30,572 nt of DNA from Acidobacteriota bacterium (GTDB lineage Bacteria > Acidobacteriota > Terriglobia > Terriglobales > Acidobacteriaceae), in contig QIAR01000116.1 of NCBI GenBank assembly GCA_003225595.1, positions 1 through 30,572 of the forward strand, given 5' to 3'. Under the pieces are notes generated by a model, which saw only the letters and a program-made list of their open reading frames with translations, was not told where the DNA came from and ran no database searches. This document shows positions 1 through 8,700 of this stretch, piece after piece. Every line of letters begins with the position of its first letter. Position 1 is the stretch's first letter. Position numbers and translations under genes: made by a program.

Positions 1-20
1 TCAACAGCGCTTTCATTCAT
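1..20 (-). CDS. First codons of a second LMF-like gene, leaving the window
   Basis: On the minus strand an ATG at 18-20 begins M-N-E-S-A-V and continues past base 1. The mirror position in the right arm (ATG at 1348) begins M-N-E-S-S-I and leads towards the lipase-maturation-factor gene. By symmetry the gene running off the window should be a paralogue of that gene. Only six codons are visible, so this is inference from the repeat and not from protein similarity. Confidence 0.4.
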
Positions 21-147
21 ATCGGCAAATAATCGTTTGGCAGTCACCGTGCCAGCTTAGGCGAAAGCAACTGATAAGCAACCGGTTGCCTCTACATACC
101 AGGAACCTTCGGCAAGGGTTAACCACGGGGTTCCCAGAGGGGCTGAC

Positions 148-166
148 ACAACGAGTACTCCGTTGT
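148..166. promoter_or_regulatory. Near-palindrome in the left arm (putative operator)
   Basis: The 19 bases ACAACGAGTACTCCGTTGT become the perfect 18-base palindrome ACAACGAGTACTCGTTGT if one C is removed. The same element occurs at 1200-1218. It lies between the divergent starts of the kinase copy and the LMF-like copy, where an operator would be expected. No known regulator is identified by it. Confidence 0.4.
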
Positions 167-277
167 ATACTCCCTTAACTCGCGCCCCACTGCCTCCCAA
201 GCATCCAGCGAGAGAAGGCTCGTGTGCAAACTGGTTGTTGTCGACACGCTCCCGTGACACAGCGGGCCCAGTAATCC

Positions 278-418
278 ATGGAAGAACACGGCCCAGTTCG
301 CCCGCCGCAAGACTCACCCGATCCTGGCAATAGAGGGGCAGCCGTACGCACTCCCTCTAAACCTGACAGCCCTGCGCCGGGAATAGCCCCAGAATCCGGC
401 CTGTCTTGTCACGCATGA
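278..418 (+). pseudogene. Ser/Thr kinase gene, 5' fragment (second copy)
   Basis: An ATG at 278 opens a 46-codon frame whose first 40 residues (M-E-E-H-G-P-V-R-P-P start, ending A-P-E-S) match the N-terminus of the kinase encoded on the opposite strand, with about four substitutions. After residue 40 the frame crosses the repeat junction at about 399, reads six unrelated codons and stops at 416-418. No kinase domain remains, so no kinase activity is possible. It is the truncated partner in an inverted duplication. It could still yield a 46-residue peptide, but nothing supports a function. Confidence 0.7.
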
Positions 419-1088
419 TGTTCTGCGGCTTCAAATCGCGATGGATCACGCCTACACTGTGCGCTGCCTCCAGTGCCCGGCACACCTGCTGCATGATCTC
501 CACCGCCTCCTCCGGCTGGAGCTTCTTTTTCTCCTGGATGAGAGCGCGCAGGTCCTCGCCCTCGATGTACTCCATCGTGATGAACTTCAGACCCTCGGCT
601 TCGCCAAGATCGTAGATACGGATCACATTCTTGTGCGTGACCTGATGGGCCAGGATCAACTCTTGTTTGAAACGCTGGATGATGCTCTCATTTCGCGCCA
701 AATCCGGGCGGATCACCTTCAGAGCGACCATCCGATTCAATTCACGGTCCTTCGCCTTGTAGACTGCTCCCATGCCTCCTTCGCCCAGAAGTTGCATGAC
801 CATGTAGCGTTGTCCCAGGACTGTGCCTGGCTGCAGGATGGGCTGCCCGTAGAGAGCACTCGACTGCGACGACTGTTTCGCCTGCGGCAACGCGCTGTCG
901 ATCATGGTGGGGGCGTCAGGGGCGTCAGGACTATTGCCCGACGGGATGTCAACAAGAGTAGGCGAATCGGATTCTGGGGTTATTCCCGGCGGAGGGCTGT
1001 CAGGTTTGGAGGAAGTGCGTACAGCTGCCCCTCTATTGCCAGGATCGGGTGAGTCTTGCGCCGGGCGAACTGGGCCGTGTTCTTCCAT
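357..1088 (-). pseudogene. Ser/Thr protein kinase (PknB/Hanks type), 3' truncated
   Basis: The 243-codon frame starts at ATG 1088. Residues 1-90 are a proline/serine/aspartate-rich lead. Residues about 94-230 are a Hanks-type kinase N-lobe and the start of the C-lobe: glycine loop G-E-G-G-M-G (102-107), VAIK-type lysine K124, hinge M-E-Y-I-E-G-E-D (172-179), and catalytic loop H-R-D-L-K-P-Q-N (216-223). The frame then fails: from about residue 232 the codons are the antisense of the second kinase copy (G-L-F-P-A-Q-G-C-Q-V), so the DFG motif, activation segment and rest of the C-lobe are missing. In related bacteria these kinases have a full kinase domain, often followed by sensor repeats. It should be inactive. 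Upstream lies a divergent LMF-type gene. Confidence 0.85.
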
Positions 1089-1367
1089 GGATTACCGGGC
1101 CCGCTGTGTAACGGGAGCGTGTCGAAAACAACCAGTTTGCACACGAGCCTTTTCTCGCTGGATGCTGGGGAAGCAGCGGCGCGCGAGTTAAGCGAGTATA
1201 CAACGGAGTACTCGTTGTGTCAGCCCCTCTGGGAACCCCGCGGTTAATCCTTGCCGAAGGTTCTTAGTACGTAGAAGACAACCGGGTTGCTTATCAGTTG
1301 TTTCGGCCTAAGCTGGCACGGTTACTGCCAAACGATTACTTGACGATATGAACGAAAGCTCTATTGA
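968..1367. repeat. Right arm of the large inverted repeat
   Basis: This arm matches the reverse complement of 1-399. It holds the first 40 codons of the kinase on the minus strand, the intergenic region, and the first seven codons after the ATG at 1348. The outer limit is set by the window: the left arm ends at base 1, which pairs with 1367. The inner limit is near 968, where the kinase coding sequence continues into the unique spacer 400-967. Confidence 0.9.
1200..1218. promoter_or_regulatory. Near-palindrome in the right arm (putative operator)
   Basis: ACAACGGAGTACTCGTTGT is the mirror of the element at 148-166. It is a perfect 18-base palindrome apart from one extra G. It lies about 112 bases upstream of the kinase ATG and about 130 bases upstream of the LMF ATG, in an otherwise non-coding divergent region. 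Its survival in both diverged arms is mild support for a binding site. Confidence 0.4.
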
Positions 1368-1433
1368 TCGAACGGAGAGTGTCCATTTTGTCGCGCCTGG
1401 GTCGAGTATTGCAAATGCCTCACGGGTGACCGA

Positions 1434-3113
1434 GTGCTCTACGCGCCCTACCAGGAAGTTGGCCCACACATTCCCAATATTCCCCTGGAAGACGGCAAGG
1501 TGCTGAGTGGCGCTCACGCCGTGTTCGGCGCGCTGGATTCGGTCCAGAGCAAGAGATGGATGATGTGGTCGTACAAACACATCGCGGCCGTCGCCTCGTT
1601 CTCGGCAGCAGCTTACGGCGTGATCGCCCGCCATCGCTTATTCGCCTACCGAGTGACGAGTCTGCTGTGGGGTATTCCTCTTGGAATTGAGACTTACCGG
1701 GCGTCCACCTGGCTTTTTCTTAGAGCACTGGGCGCGATTTACCTCATTGCCTTCGCATCGTTCGGAGTACAGGCAGCGGGACTGATCGGTTCGAGTGGTA
1801 TTCTGCCCGTGGCCGACTTCCTTCGCTCCACACGCGAATATTTCGGGACAGCGGCGTATTGGAATGTTCCAACCCTCTTTTGGCTGAACGCAAGCAATGC
1901 CGGCGTCAAAACTGATTGGATAGCTGGAATCTGCCTCTCGGTATTTCTTCTTCTCGGCGTAAATTGGCGCCCGATCCGCCTGGCATTGTTCTTGCTCTAT
2001 CTCTCCATCGTCATAGCTGGCCAGGTGTTCATGACTTACCAGTGGGACGCCCTGCTGCTCGAAGCCGGATTCCTTGCTATATTTCTCGGCTCCTCATCGG
2101 TCATCATCAGGCTTTTCCGCTGGCTATTATGTCGTTTCATCTTTCTCTCCGGTGCAGTGAAGCTGCTGAGCGGAGACCCTTCCTGGCGCAGCTTCACCGC
2201 GCTGCCAGTTCACTACCAAACGCAGCCGCTACCCACATCCCTGGCGTGGTACATCTATCAGCTTCCTGCCTGGTTTCATCGCGCATCCGTCGGATTTCTC
2301 TTCTTTGTCGAGCTCGTAGTTCCCTTTCTGGTTCTCGCGCCACGCCGGATCCGTATCTTCGCCGCGATGGCCATTACGGTGCTCCAGGTACTCATTTTCC
2401 TGACCGGAAACTATGCGTTCTTCAATATCCTTACGCTCTCACTTTGTCTTTTTCTTCTGGACGATTTAGTTCTCGGTCGACTCCTGCCTAAGAAAGTATT
2501 CGACCGAATACCAGCCACTGTGACCGATGACCGTAGACCACACATACGTAATGCGCTCTACGGATGTTTCGCTGCCTTTGTGCTGTTCGTCAGTGGCTTT
2601 CAGATGGTCGGCATGTTCTCGGGCCTCCACTGGAGGCCGGCGGACGCTGTCATTCGCGCCATCTCCCCCTTCGAGATCATCAATACCTACGGACTCTTTG
2701 CCGTGATGACGACTTCACGGCCCGAGATCGTCATCGAAGGATCGAATGATGGAGTAACGTGGCTGGCATACGAATTCAAGTACAAGCCGGGGGACCTTGC
2801 GCGACCTCCGACTTGGGTAGAGCCTCATCAGCCACGGCTTGACTGGCAGATGTGGTTTGCGGCGCTAGGGAACTATCGAAGCGATCCTTGGATCATTCAG
2901 TTCATGGCCCGTCTGCTCGAGGGTTCAGGCGATGTTCTGCGACTTCTAGGGCGCAACCCTTTTCCCGACGCGCCGCCTCATTACATCCGCGCGATGCTTT
3001 ACGAATATCGCTTTGCGACCCCCGCTGAGAAGAAAAGTACAGGAAACTGGTGGCACAAGGAATTGAGGGGTGTCTACGTACCCGCAATATCTCTTCGCGG
3101 GCAAAATCAATAG
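1434..3113 (+). CDS. Lipase maturation factor (LMF) family membrane protein with DCC thioredoxin-like N-terminus
   Basis: The open frame from GTG 1434 encodes 559 residues. Residues about 1-75 (R-V-L-Y-A-P-Y-Q-E-V, A-Y-G-V-I-A-R-H-R) resemble the C-terminal half of DCC/DUF393 thiol-disulfide domains. The rest is a polytopic membrane protein with LMF1/2-type motifs: T-Y-Q-W-D-A-L-L-L-E-A-G-F, L-S-G-D-P-S-W, N-T-Y-G-L-F-A-V-M-T, and R-L-D-W-Q-M-W-F-A-A-L near the end. In animals LMF1 helps lipases fold in the ER; the bacterial role is unknown. The same frame continues upstream of 1434 with N-G-E-C-P-F-C-R-A-W-V (C-x-x-C at 1380-1391) but meets a TGA at 1365, whereas the likely true ATG at 1348 is in another frame. 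The 5' end therefore appears to carry a net one-base deletion. Confidence 0.85.
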   Translation: MLYAPYQEVGPHIPNIPLEDGKVLSGAHAVFGALDSVQSKRWMMWSYKHIAAVASFSAAAYGVIARHRLFAYRVTSLLWGIPLGIETYRASTWLFLRALGAIYLIAFASFGVQAAGLIGSSGILPVADFLRSTREYFGTAAYWNVPTLFWLNASNAGVKTDWIAGICLSVFLLLGVNWRPIRLALFLLYLSIVIAGQVFMTYQWDALLLEAGFLAIFLGSSSVIIRLFRWLLCRFIFLSGAVKLLSGDPSWRSFTALPVHYQTQPLPTSLAWYIYQLPAWFHRASVGFLFFVELVVPFLVLAPRRIRIFAAMAITVLQVLIFLTGNYAFFNILTLSLCLFLLDDLVLGRLLPKKVFDRIPATVTDDRRPHIRNALYGCFAAFVLFVSGFQMVGMFSGLHWRPADAVIRAISPFEIINTYGLFAVMTTSRPEIVIEGSNDGVTWLAYEFKYKPGDLARPPTWVEPHQPRLDWQMWFAALGNYRSDPWIIQFMARLLEGSGDVLRLLGRNPFPDAPPHYIRAMLYEYRFATPAEKKSTGNWWHKELRGVYVPAISLRGQNQ

Positions 3114-3312
3114 AGGATTCCCTTAAATCGATGGTGTTCATGTGCGCGACTTGAGACATCTTCAACTGGTCGTAGAATTTGAAAGCAAGTTTCGGATAGC
3201 GGCGCTTCTGGTCGGAAAGTAACATGATTATGATTCGATGTCGGTGGGTCGATAGAACTCCCGAGTGAGAGCTGTACGAGTATTGAGGCGTCGTTTGAGC
3301 ACGGTCAGTTCC

Positions 3313-4023
3313 ATGCGGAAAATCAAGCAACGGGTTTCTGAACTGGATTGGCAAGCGCTTGAGCAATCGCTGTGGGAATGCGGTTACGCCAAAACACCGC
3401 CCTTGCTGAGCTCACAGGAATGCGAAGAGTTGGTCCAGCTGTATCCCGACGACACGAGATTCCGCAGTCGAATCGATATGGCCAGATACCGCTTTGGCGT
3501 CGGAGACTATAAGTATTTCGCAGAACCGCTACCTAAAACTATCCAGGAACTACGAAGCGGTTTTTATGCTCCACTCGCCTCAATCGCGAACCGCTGGATG
3601 GAGAAGCTAGGTAGCGAGGAGCGATATCCCCGCACGCTTAACGATTTTCTTACGATGTGCCGGAAGCGCGGCCAGTCGAAGCCAACCCCATTGCTCCTGC
3701 ACTACGAAGCAGGCGGATATAACTGCCTTCATCAGGATCTCTACGGCGAGATCGCATTTCCATTACAACTGACCTGTTTCTTGAGCGAGCCTGGCCGGGA
3801 TTATAGCGGAGGGGAGTTTCTTCTCCTTGAGCAGCGTCCACGAGCCCAGTCAAAGGGGGAAGCTATAACGGCTCGGCAGGGTGAGATCATGATCTTCACC
3901 ACCCGTTATCGTCCTGCGCAGGGGACGAAAGGTTATTACCGTGTGAACATCCGTCACGGTGTGAGCCGAGTGAGTTCTGGTGTGCGCTACACGCTCGGCG
4001 TCATTTTTCACGACGCGAAGTAA
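3313..4023 (+). CDS. 2OG-Fe(II) oxygenase family protein
   Basis: The 236-residue protein has the double-stranded beta-helix signature of 2-oxoglutarate/Fe(II) dioxygenases: H140-x-D142 in C-L-H-Q-D-L-Y-G-E, distal H215 in R-H-G-V-S-R-V, and R225 in V-R-Y-T-L-G for the 2-oxoglutarate carboxylate. The N-terminus (L-D-W-Q-A-L to S-S-Q-E-C-E-E-L) and the R-I-D-M-A-R-Y-R-F-G block are typical of a bacterial cytosolic subfamily whose substrate is not established. A GTG at 3265 would add 16 residues; I prefer ATG 3313 because family similarity begins just after it, though neither has a good Shine-Dalgarno. The gene stands alone, about 200 bases after the LMF gene. Confidence 0.8.
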   Translation: MRKIKQRVSELDWQALEQSLWECGYAKTPPLLSSQECEELVQLYPDDTRFRSRIDMARYRFGVGDYKYFAEPLPKTIQELRSGFYAPLASIANRWMEKLGSEERYPRTLNDFLTMCRKRGQSKPTPLLLHYEAGGYNCLHQDLYGEIAFPLQLTCFLSEPGRDYSGGEFLLLEQRPRAQSKGEAITARQGEIMIFTTRYRPAQGTKGYYRVNIRHGVSRVSSGVRYTLGVIFHDAK

Positions 4024-4264
4024 AATTCCCAATGCTTCTGCTGATTTCCGCGCCCGGCTTGGCGTTATTTCTGCGGTATAGATTAGACGAACGTCACCGG
4101 AGATAGGGTTTTGGTCAATGCAAACGCAATGTGTAGCTGCTCTCTTGATTAAGACTGACATGGCCTGAACCACGCAAAGTTTGTGCGTGTTGAGTAGAGA
4201 CGGACTACGCGTTCGATGCTCCTTCGCAAAGAGATTTGGTGAGATCCCGTTGCGTGTTCTTCAT

Positions 4265-4283
4265 CAGTAGCGTATGGCTACTG
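4265..4283 (-). terminator. Hairpin just past the zinc-ribbon gene
   Basis: CAGTAGC-GTATG-GCTACTG forms a perfect 7-bp stem with a 5-base loop, starting two bases beyond the stop codon of the small minus-strand gene. There is no strong U tract, so termination would be weak or would need another factor. Bases 4024-4264 otherwise show no gene. Confidence 0.4.
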
Positions 4284-4285
4284 GC

Positions 4286-4441
4286 CTACTGCGAAGGCTT
4301 GGCAATGTTCGCCGAATAATTGCCGATCTTGTTGCAATTTGGGCACGTCAACTTTCCGTTATGCTCAGCCATCTCTCGCAGGAAGGCTGAAAACACCTGG
4401 CCGCAGTTCTTGCACAATACTTCAACCATTTCGTCGCTCAT
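4286..4441 (-). CDS. Small zinc-ribbon protein (51 aa)
   Basis: Translating the minus strand from ATG 4441 gives 51 residues with two C-x-x-C pairs: V-L-C-K-N-C-G-Q-V-F (C10, C13) and L-T-C-P-N-C-N-K (C33, C36), ending in K-P-S-Q. The 19-residue spacing between pairs is that of a rubredoxin-like or FmdB-like treble-clef/zinc-ribbon fold, likely binding one zinc. The spacer is charged (F-L-R-E-M-A-E-H-N-G-K). A purine-rich stretch (AAAGAAAG) precedes the ATG, and a hairpin lies just past the stop. The role is unknown; proteins this size often act as regulatory or nucleic-acid-binding adaptors. Bases 4442-4713 upstream contain no other supported gene. Confidence 0.75.
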   Translation of the reverse strand: MSDEMVEVLCKNCGQVFSAFLREMAEHNGKLTCPNCNKIGNYSANIAKPSQ

Positions 4442-4713
4442 ATTGATCTTTCTTTGTCAACGGCATTCTTGACAGAGCTCTTTCACAGACGTCTGGATTG
4501 TAGTTCAGTTTTCCAGAATAAATATCACGAACTTCAGCCCTGAACCCAAGTGAAAATACCATCTTGACGGGAGCGCATACCCCAATTTCACCGCAAATTG
4601 GGCCGCCACCTTGCTTCGTTCCGATGCAGGCGGTGTTCTGGTTCCCTCGACGCGGCGGGCGCTCAGCAACGCGTGAGTCTACTGCCGTCTATCGTTCACC
4701 GCTGCAACTGCCG

Positions 4714-5745
4714 TTACACTAACGAGCCCGCCGGCCAGCTTCGGTGTGGTTGGCTTGGCATGCTTGTCACGGCTCGCATGTACTGAGCGCGTTCGAAAGC
4801 TCTCGGGTCGGCGCAGCGGAGCTGGCTCATGCTGCCTTGCATCTGTCGCACGGATTCGTACTCGTGGGTGTCGATCCAGTCCCGCACTCCCTGTTCGATA
4901 TAGCGTAGATGGTTAGGCCCGTTGCGCAGCAGAGTAGAACAAAGCATGGTGACACTGGCGCCGACCATGAGCAGGTTGATCACATCCTCGGGCTCGTGCA
5001 CTCCGCTGGTCGCGGCGAGGCCGGCCTTCAGGCGGCCATAAAGGATTCCAATCCATGTGAGGGGAAGGCGCAAGGCCTGGGGCGTGCTCAGTAGCACGTT
5101 GGGTTTCAATTCCAGTTCCTCCAAGTCAATGTCAGGTTGGTAGAATCGGTTGAACAGGACCAATCCATCTGCGCCAGCCTGATCCAATCGCTTCGCCATA
5201 TGGGCCATGTTGCTGAAGAATGGGCTGAGCTTCACCGACACAGGAATCGTCACGATTGACTTCACAGCCTGGAGGATATCGAGGTATTGCTGCTCGATTT
5301 CAGCGGCCGCAACATCGGGATCGGTGGGAAGAAAATAGATGTTACATTCCAGGGCGTCGGCTCCCGCCTGCTCGATCAGACTGGCGTATTGGGTCCAGCC
5401 GCCGGCCGTAGCACCGTTGAGACTGGCGATAATCGGTATAGATACTGTCTCCTTGGCTCTGCGGATGTGATTTAAGTATCCCTCGGGTCCCACCCGGAAT
5501 TCACTGGGCTGGGGGAAGTAAGTAAGTGACTCCGCGAAACTCTCCGTGCCAGCTGAGAGACGGTGTTCAAGTTCCAATTTCTCCTGGCGCAACTGTTCCT
5601 CAAACAGGGAGTACAAGACCACCGCGGAGGCGCCGGCATCCTCGAGGCGGCGTATGCCGTCGATCTCCTGGGATAATGGGGATGCAGAAGCCACCAGCGG
5701 CGTGCGAAGCTGCAGGCCAAGATAAGTAGTGCTGAGGTCGATCAT
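4714..5745 (-). CDS. Dihydroorotate dehydrogenase-like FMN protein
   Basis: The 343-residue TIM-barrel protein starts at ATG 5745 behind a strong Shine-Dalgarno (AGAGGAGG, 5 bases upstream). Family blocks: L-R-T-P-L-V-A-S-A-S-P-L near residue 15, I-P-I-I-A-S-L-N-G near 115, E-C-N-I-Y near 145, and V-S-V-K-L-S-P-F-F near 180, whose lysine matches the FMN-contacting lysine of class 1 DHODs. The C-terminal G-A-S-V-T-M-L-C-S-T-L-L is the phosphate-binding region. It is annotated in many genomes as a DHOD-like protein near ferredoxin oxidoreductases, not as the pyrimidine enzyme PyrD. It follows nifJ by 41 bases on the same strand, suggesting one operon and a flavin oxidoreductase partner role. 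The physiological substrate is uncertain. Confidence 0.85.
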   Translation of the reverse strand: MIDLSTTYLGLQLRTPLVASASPLSQEIDGIRRLEDAGASAVVLYSLFEEQLRQEKLELEHRLSAGTESFAESLTYFPQPSEFRVGPEGYLNHIRRAKETVSIPIIASLNGATAGGWTQYASLIEQAGADALECNIYFLPTDPDVAAAEIEQQYLDILQAVKSIVTIPVSVKLSPFFSNMAHMAKRLDQAGADGLVLFNRFYQPDIDLEELELKPNVLLSTPQALRLPLTWIGILYGRLKAGLAATSGVHEPEDVINLLMVGASVTMLCSTLLRNGPNHLRYIEQGVRDWIDTHEYESVRQMQGSMSQLRCADPRAFERAQYMRAVTSMPSQPHRSWPAGSLV

Positions 5746-5786
5746 GGGTCCTCCTCTGGAGGCTGGGACAGCCATTTATGGGACAG

Positions 5787-8700
5787 CTATTTAACAGTCG
5801 CCACCAGACTCGTTTTGTCTTTACTAACTGCTGCAGTGCTTGCGGGTTGATCTAATGAATGTTCCGTCGCTCTAGTCGGTTCCTTTTCCGCTTTCCGTTG
5901 TGCCAGATACTCGTATAGTCGGTAGCGAACCTCGGCGTCATGCTGCGCCTGCTCCCATAGGTACTTGGCATCTTCCGGTTTGCTCTTGGTGAGCATCTGG
6001 AAACGGGTTTCCATCAGCAGGAAATCCTGGAGCTTTCGCGTAGGAGCTCGAGAATCGAGCGTCAGGGGATTCTCGCCCTTGCGGGCGCGGTCGGGATGAT
6101 AGCGGTAGAGCAGCCACTGGCCGGACTCGACCGCGGCCTTCTGGTCCGCCATCGCCGTAGTCATGTTTATGCCATGGGCGATGCAGTGCGCGTAGGCGAT
6201 GATGAGGCTAGGTCCGTCGTAAGCTTCCGCTTCAAGAAATGCTTTAAGGGTGTGCTCATCTTTGGCGCCCATTACGACACTGGCCACATAGATATTGCCG
6301 TAGCTCATGGCCATGAGGCCCAGGTCTTTCTTCGCCTCCGGCTTGCCTCCGGCCGCAAATTTGGCTACGGCCGCACGCGGTGTGGACTTGGACGCTTGGC
6401 CTCCGGTGTTAGAGTAGACCTCTGTATCGAGCACCAGCAGGTTCACGTTGCGTCCGCTGGCCAGCACGTGGTCGAGGCCGCCGTAACCAATGTCGTAGGC
6501 CCAGCCGTCGCCCCCTACGATCCAGACGCTTTTCTTCACCAGCATGTCGGCTAGGGCAAGAAGCTGTTTGGCCTCGACGGATTTCAATTGTTGCAGTTTT
6601 TCTTTTAGTAGCGCGACCCGCTCGCGTTGTTCATAGATATCCGCATCGTCCGTCTGCGGTGCCGTAAGTAGTGCAGTGGCCAGTTCTTCGCCGATTGATT
6701 CCGCCAAGCGGCGCACCAGTTCGCGCGCGAATTCTGTCTGTTTGTCGATGGAGACACGGAAGCCGAGGCCAAACTCGGCGTTGTCCTCAAACAGCGAGTT
6801 CGACCAGGCGGGCCCACGTCCTTCGGCATTCTTTGCCCACGGACTTGTAGGCAGGTTGCCGCCATAGATCGACGAGCAACCAGTGGCGTTGGCGATTAAC
6901 GCGCGGTCGCCGAAGAGCTGCGAAAGCAGCTTCAGATACGGTGTTTCACCACAACCTGAGCACGCGCCGGAAAACTCGAACAGCGGCTCTTGTACCTGTT
7001 GCTGGCGGATGTTGTGGACCTTGATATTCCGGCGATCGAGCTCAGGGATTTTGAGGAAGAACTCCCAGTTTTCGCGCTCCGAGAAACGCAGCGCCGGCTG
7101 GGGCATCATGTTGATGGCCTTCAGGCGTGTCTGACTCTTGTCCTTAGCCGGGCAGATGTCTACACAAATGCCGCATCCCGTGCAGTCTTCCGGCGCGACC
7201 TGGATCGTGTACTTCAAGCCTTGCCATTCCTTATCGCGTGCAACGGTGGACTTAAAAGTGGACGGAGCTCCTTCCAAGTGTCTGTTGTCGTAAACCTTGA
7301 TTCGGATGACGGCATGCGGACAGACCATGGCGCACTTACCGCACTGGATACAAGTCTTCGTATCCCAGACGGGAATCTCGAGCGCAATGTTGCGTTTTTC
7401 CCACCTGGCAGTGCCGGTCGGGAATGTGCCGTCCACAGGGAAAGCACTGACTGGCAGTTCATCTCCACGACCGCCGTAAATCACCCCTAGAACGTTCCGC
7501 TCGAACTCCGGCGCTTCCGGCGAAAATGGTGGCGGCATCTCAACCGTGCTGTTGGCTGCCTCCGAGATCTTGACTTCGAACAGATGGGCCAGAGTCTCGT
7601 CGGTGGCGCGCATATTCTTCTGAACGATTTCCTCGCCCTTCTTGCCATAGCTATCCCGGATGGACTTGCGAATAGCCTCAATAGCTTCCTCTCGGGGCAG
7701 AACCTTCGAGATCGCGAAGAAACAGACCTGCATGATCGTGTTCATTCGGGAACCCATGCCGCTGTCACGTGCCACTTGATTCGCGTCAATCACATAAAAC
7801 TTCGCCTTCTTCGCGATGAGTTGCAGCTGCGCCGCGCGCGGAAGGTGATCCCAAACTTCATCTGGGCCGAACGGACTATTGAGAAGGAACGTCCCGCCGG
7901 GAACAAGGGCGCTGAGCATGTCATAGCGCTCGAGGAAGATCCATTGGTGGCAGGCCACGAAATTGGCCTTGGAGACGAGATAGGTGGACCGGATGGGCTT
8001 GGGTCCAAAGCGTAGATGAGAAACGGTAGCCGCTCCGGATTTCTTGGAATCGTAAACGAAGTACCCTTGGGCATAATTCTCGGTGTTTTCGCCAATGATC
8101 TTGATGGAATTCTTGTTCGCGCCCGCGGTGCCATCCGCACCCAGGCCGTAAAACATGGCACGGACAACACTCTCAGGTTCAATCGAGAACTCAGGATCGT
8201 GTTTCAGGCTGGTCTGGCTGACGTCGTCTTGTATGCCCACCGTGAAGTGAACTTTGGGCCTCACACCCGCCAAATTGTCGTACACCGCTTTCACCATGGC
8301 CGGCGTGAATTCTTTGGAGGAGAGGCCATAGCGCCCACCGACGATGGTCGGCAGAGTCTTCAGCTTGCCATAGCCGTGGTTCAGCCCTTCCTGGACGGCG
8401 TTCACAACGTCGAGGTAGAGCGGTTCGCCTGCGGAGCCCGCTTCCTTCGTGCGATCAAGCACGGCAATCTTCCGTACAGTCGCCGGAAACGCTTCGAGGA
8501 AGTGCTTCAGGGAGAATGGACGATAGAGGCGAACCTTCAAGAGGCCGATCTTCTCGCCCGAAGCATTGAGGTACGCCGAGGTTTCGTGGGCCGCCTCGGC
8601 GCCGGAGCCCATCATCACGACTACGCGTTCGGCATCGGGCGCGCCAACGTAGTCGAACAGATGATATGAACGGCCCACGATTTGATAGAACTTGTTCATT

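Larger units (their letters stand above)
1..399. repeat. Left arm of a large imperfect inverted repeat
   Basis: The reverse complement of this stretch aligns over its whole length with 968-1367, at roughly 90% identity by eye with only small gaps. The arm contains, reading outward, the first codons of an LMF-like gene on the minus strand, about 250 bases of intergenic DNA, and the first 40 codons of a kinase gene on the plus strand. The similarity stops sharply near 399. Because the arm begins at base 1, the repeat may extend beyond the window. The mismatches between arms argue against a simple fold-back read artefact, which would give identical arms. Confidence 0.9.

Noticed and set aside
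56..1247. Conserved 63-codon frames in both arms (minus 119-310, plus 1056-1247)
   Set aside because: They mirror each other only because the arms are repeats. They cover the kinase start antisense and the divergent intergenic DNA, have no domain and no ribosome site.
1..1367. Inverted repeat as ends of a composite transposon
   Set aside because: The arms contain gene starts and no transposase, and no target-site duplication can be seen. An inverted duplication explains it better.
2902..3366. 154-codon minus-strand frame overlapping the end of the LMF gene
   Set aside because: About two thirds is antisense to two real genes. A stretch in the gap (M-L-L-S-D-Q-K-R-R-Y-P-K-L-A-F-K-F-Y) looks protein-like, but I recognise no family and cannot support a gene.
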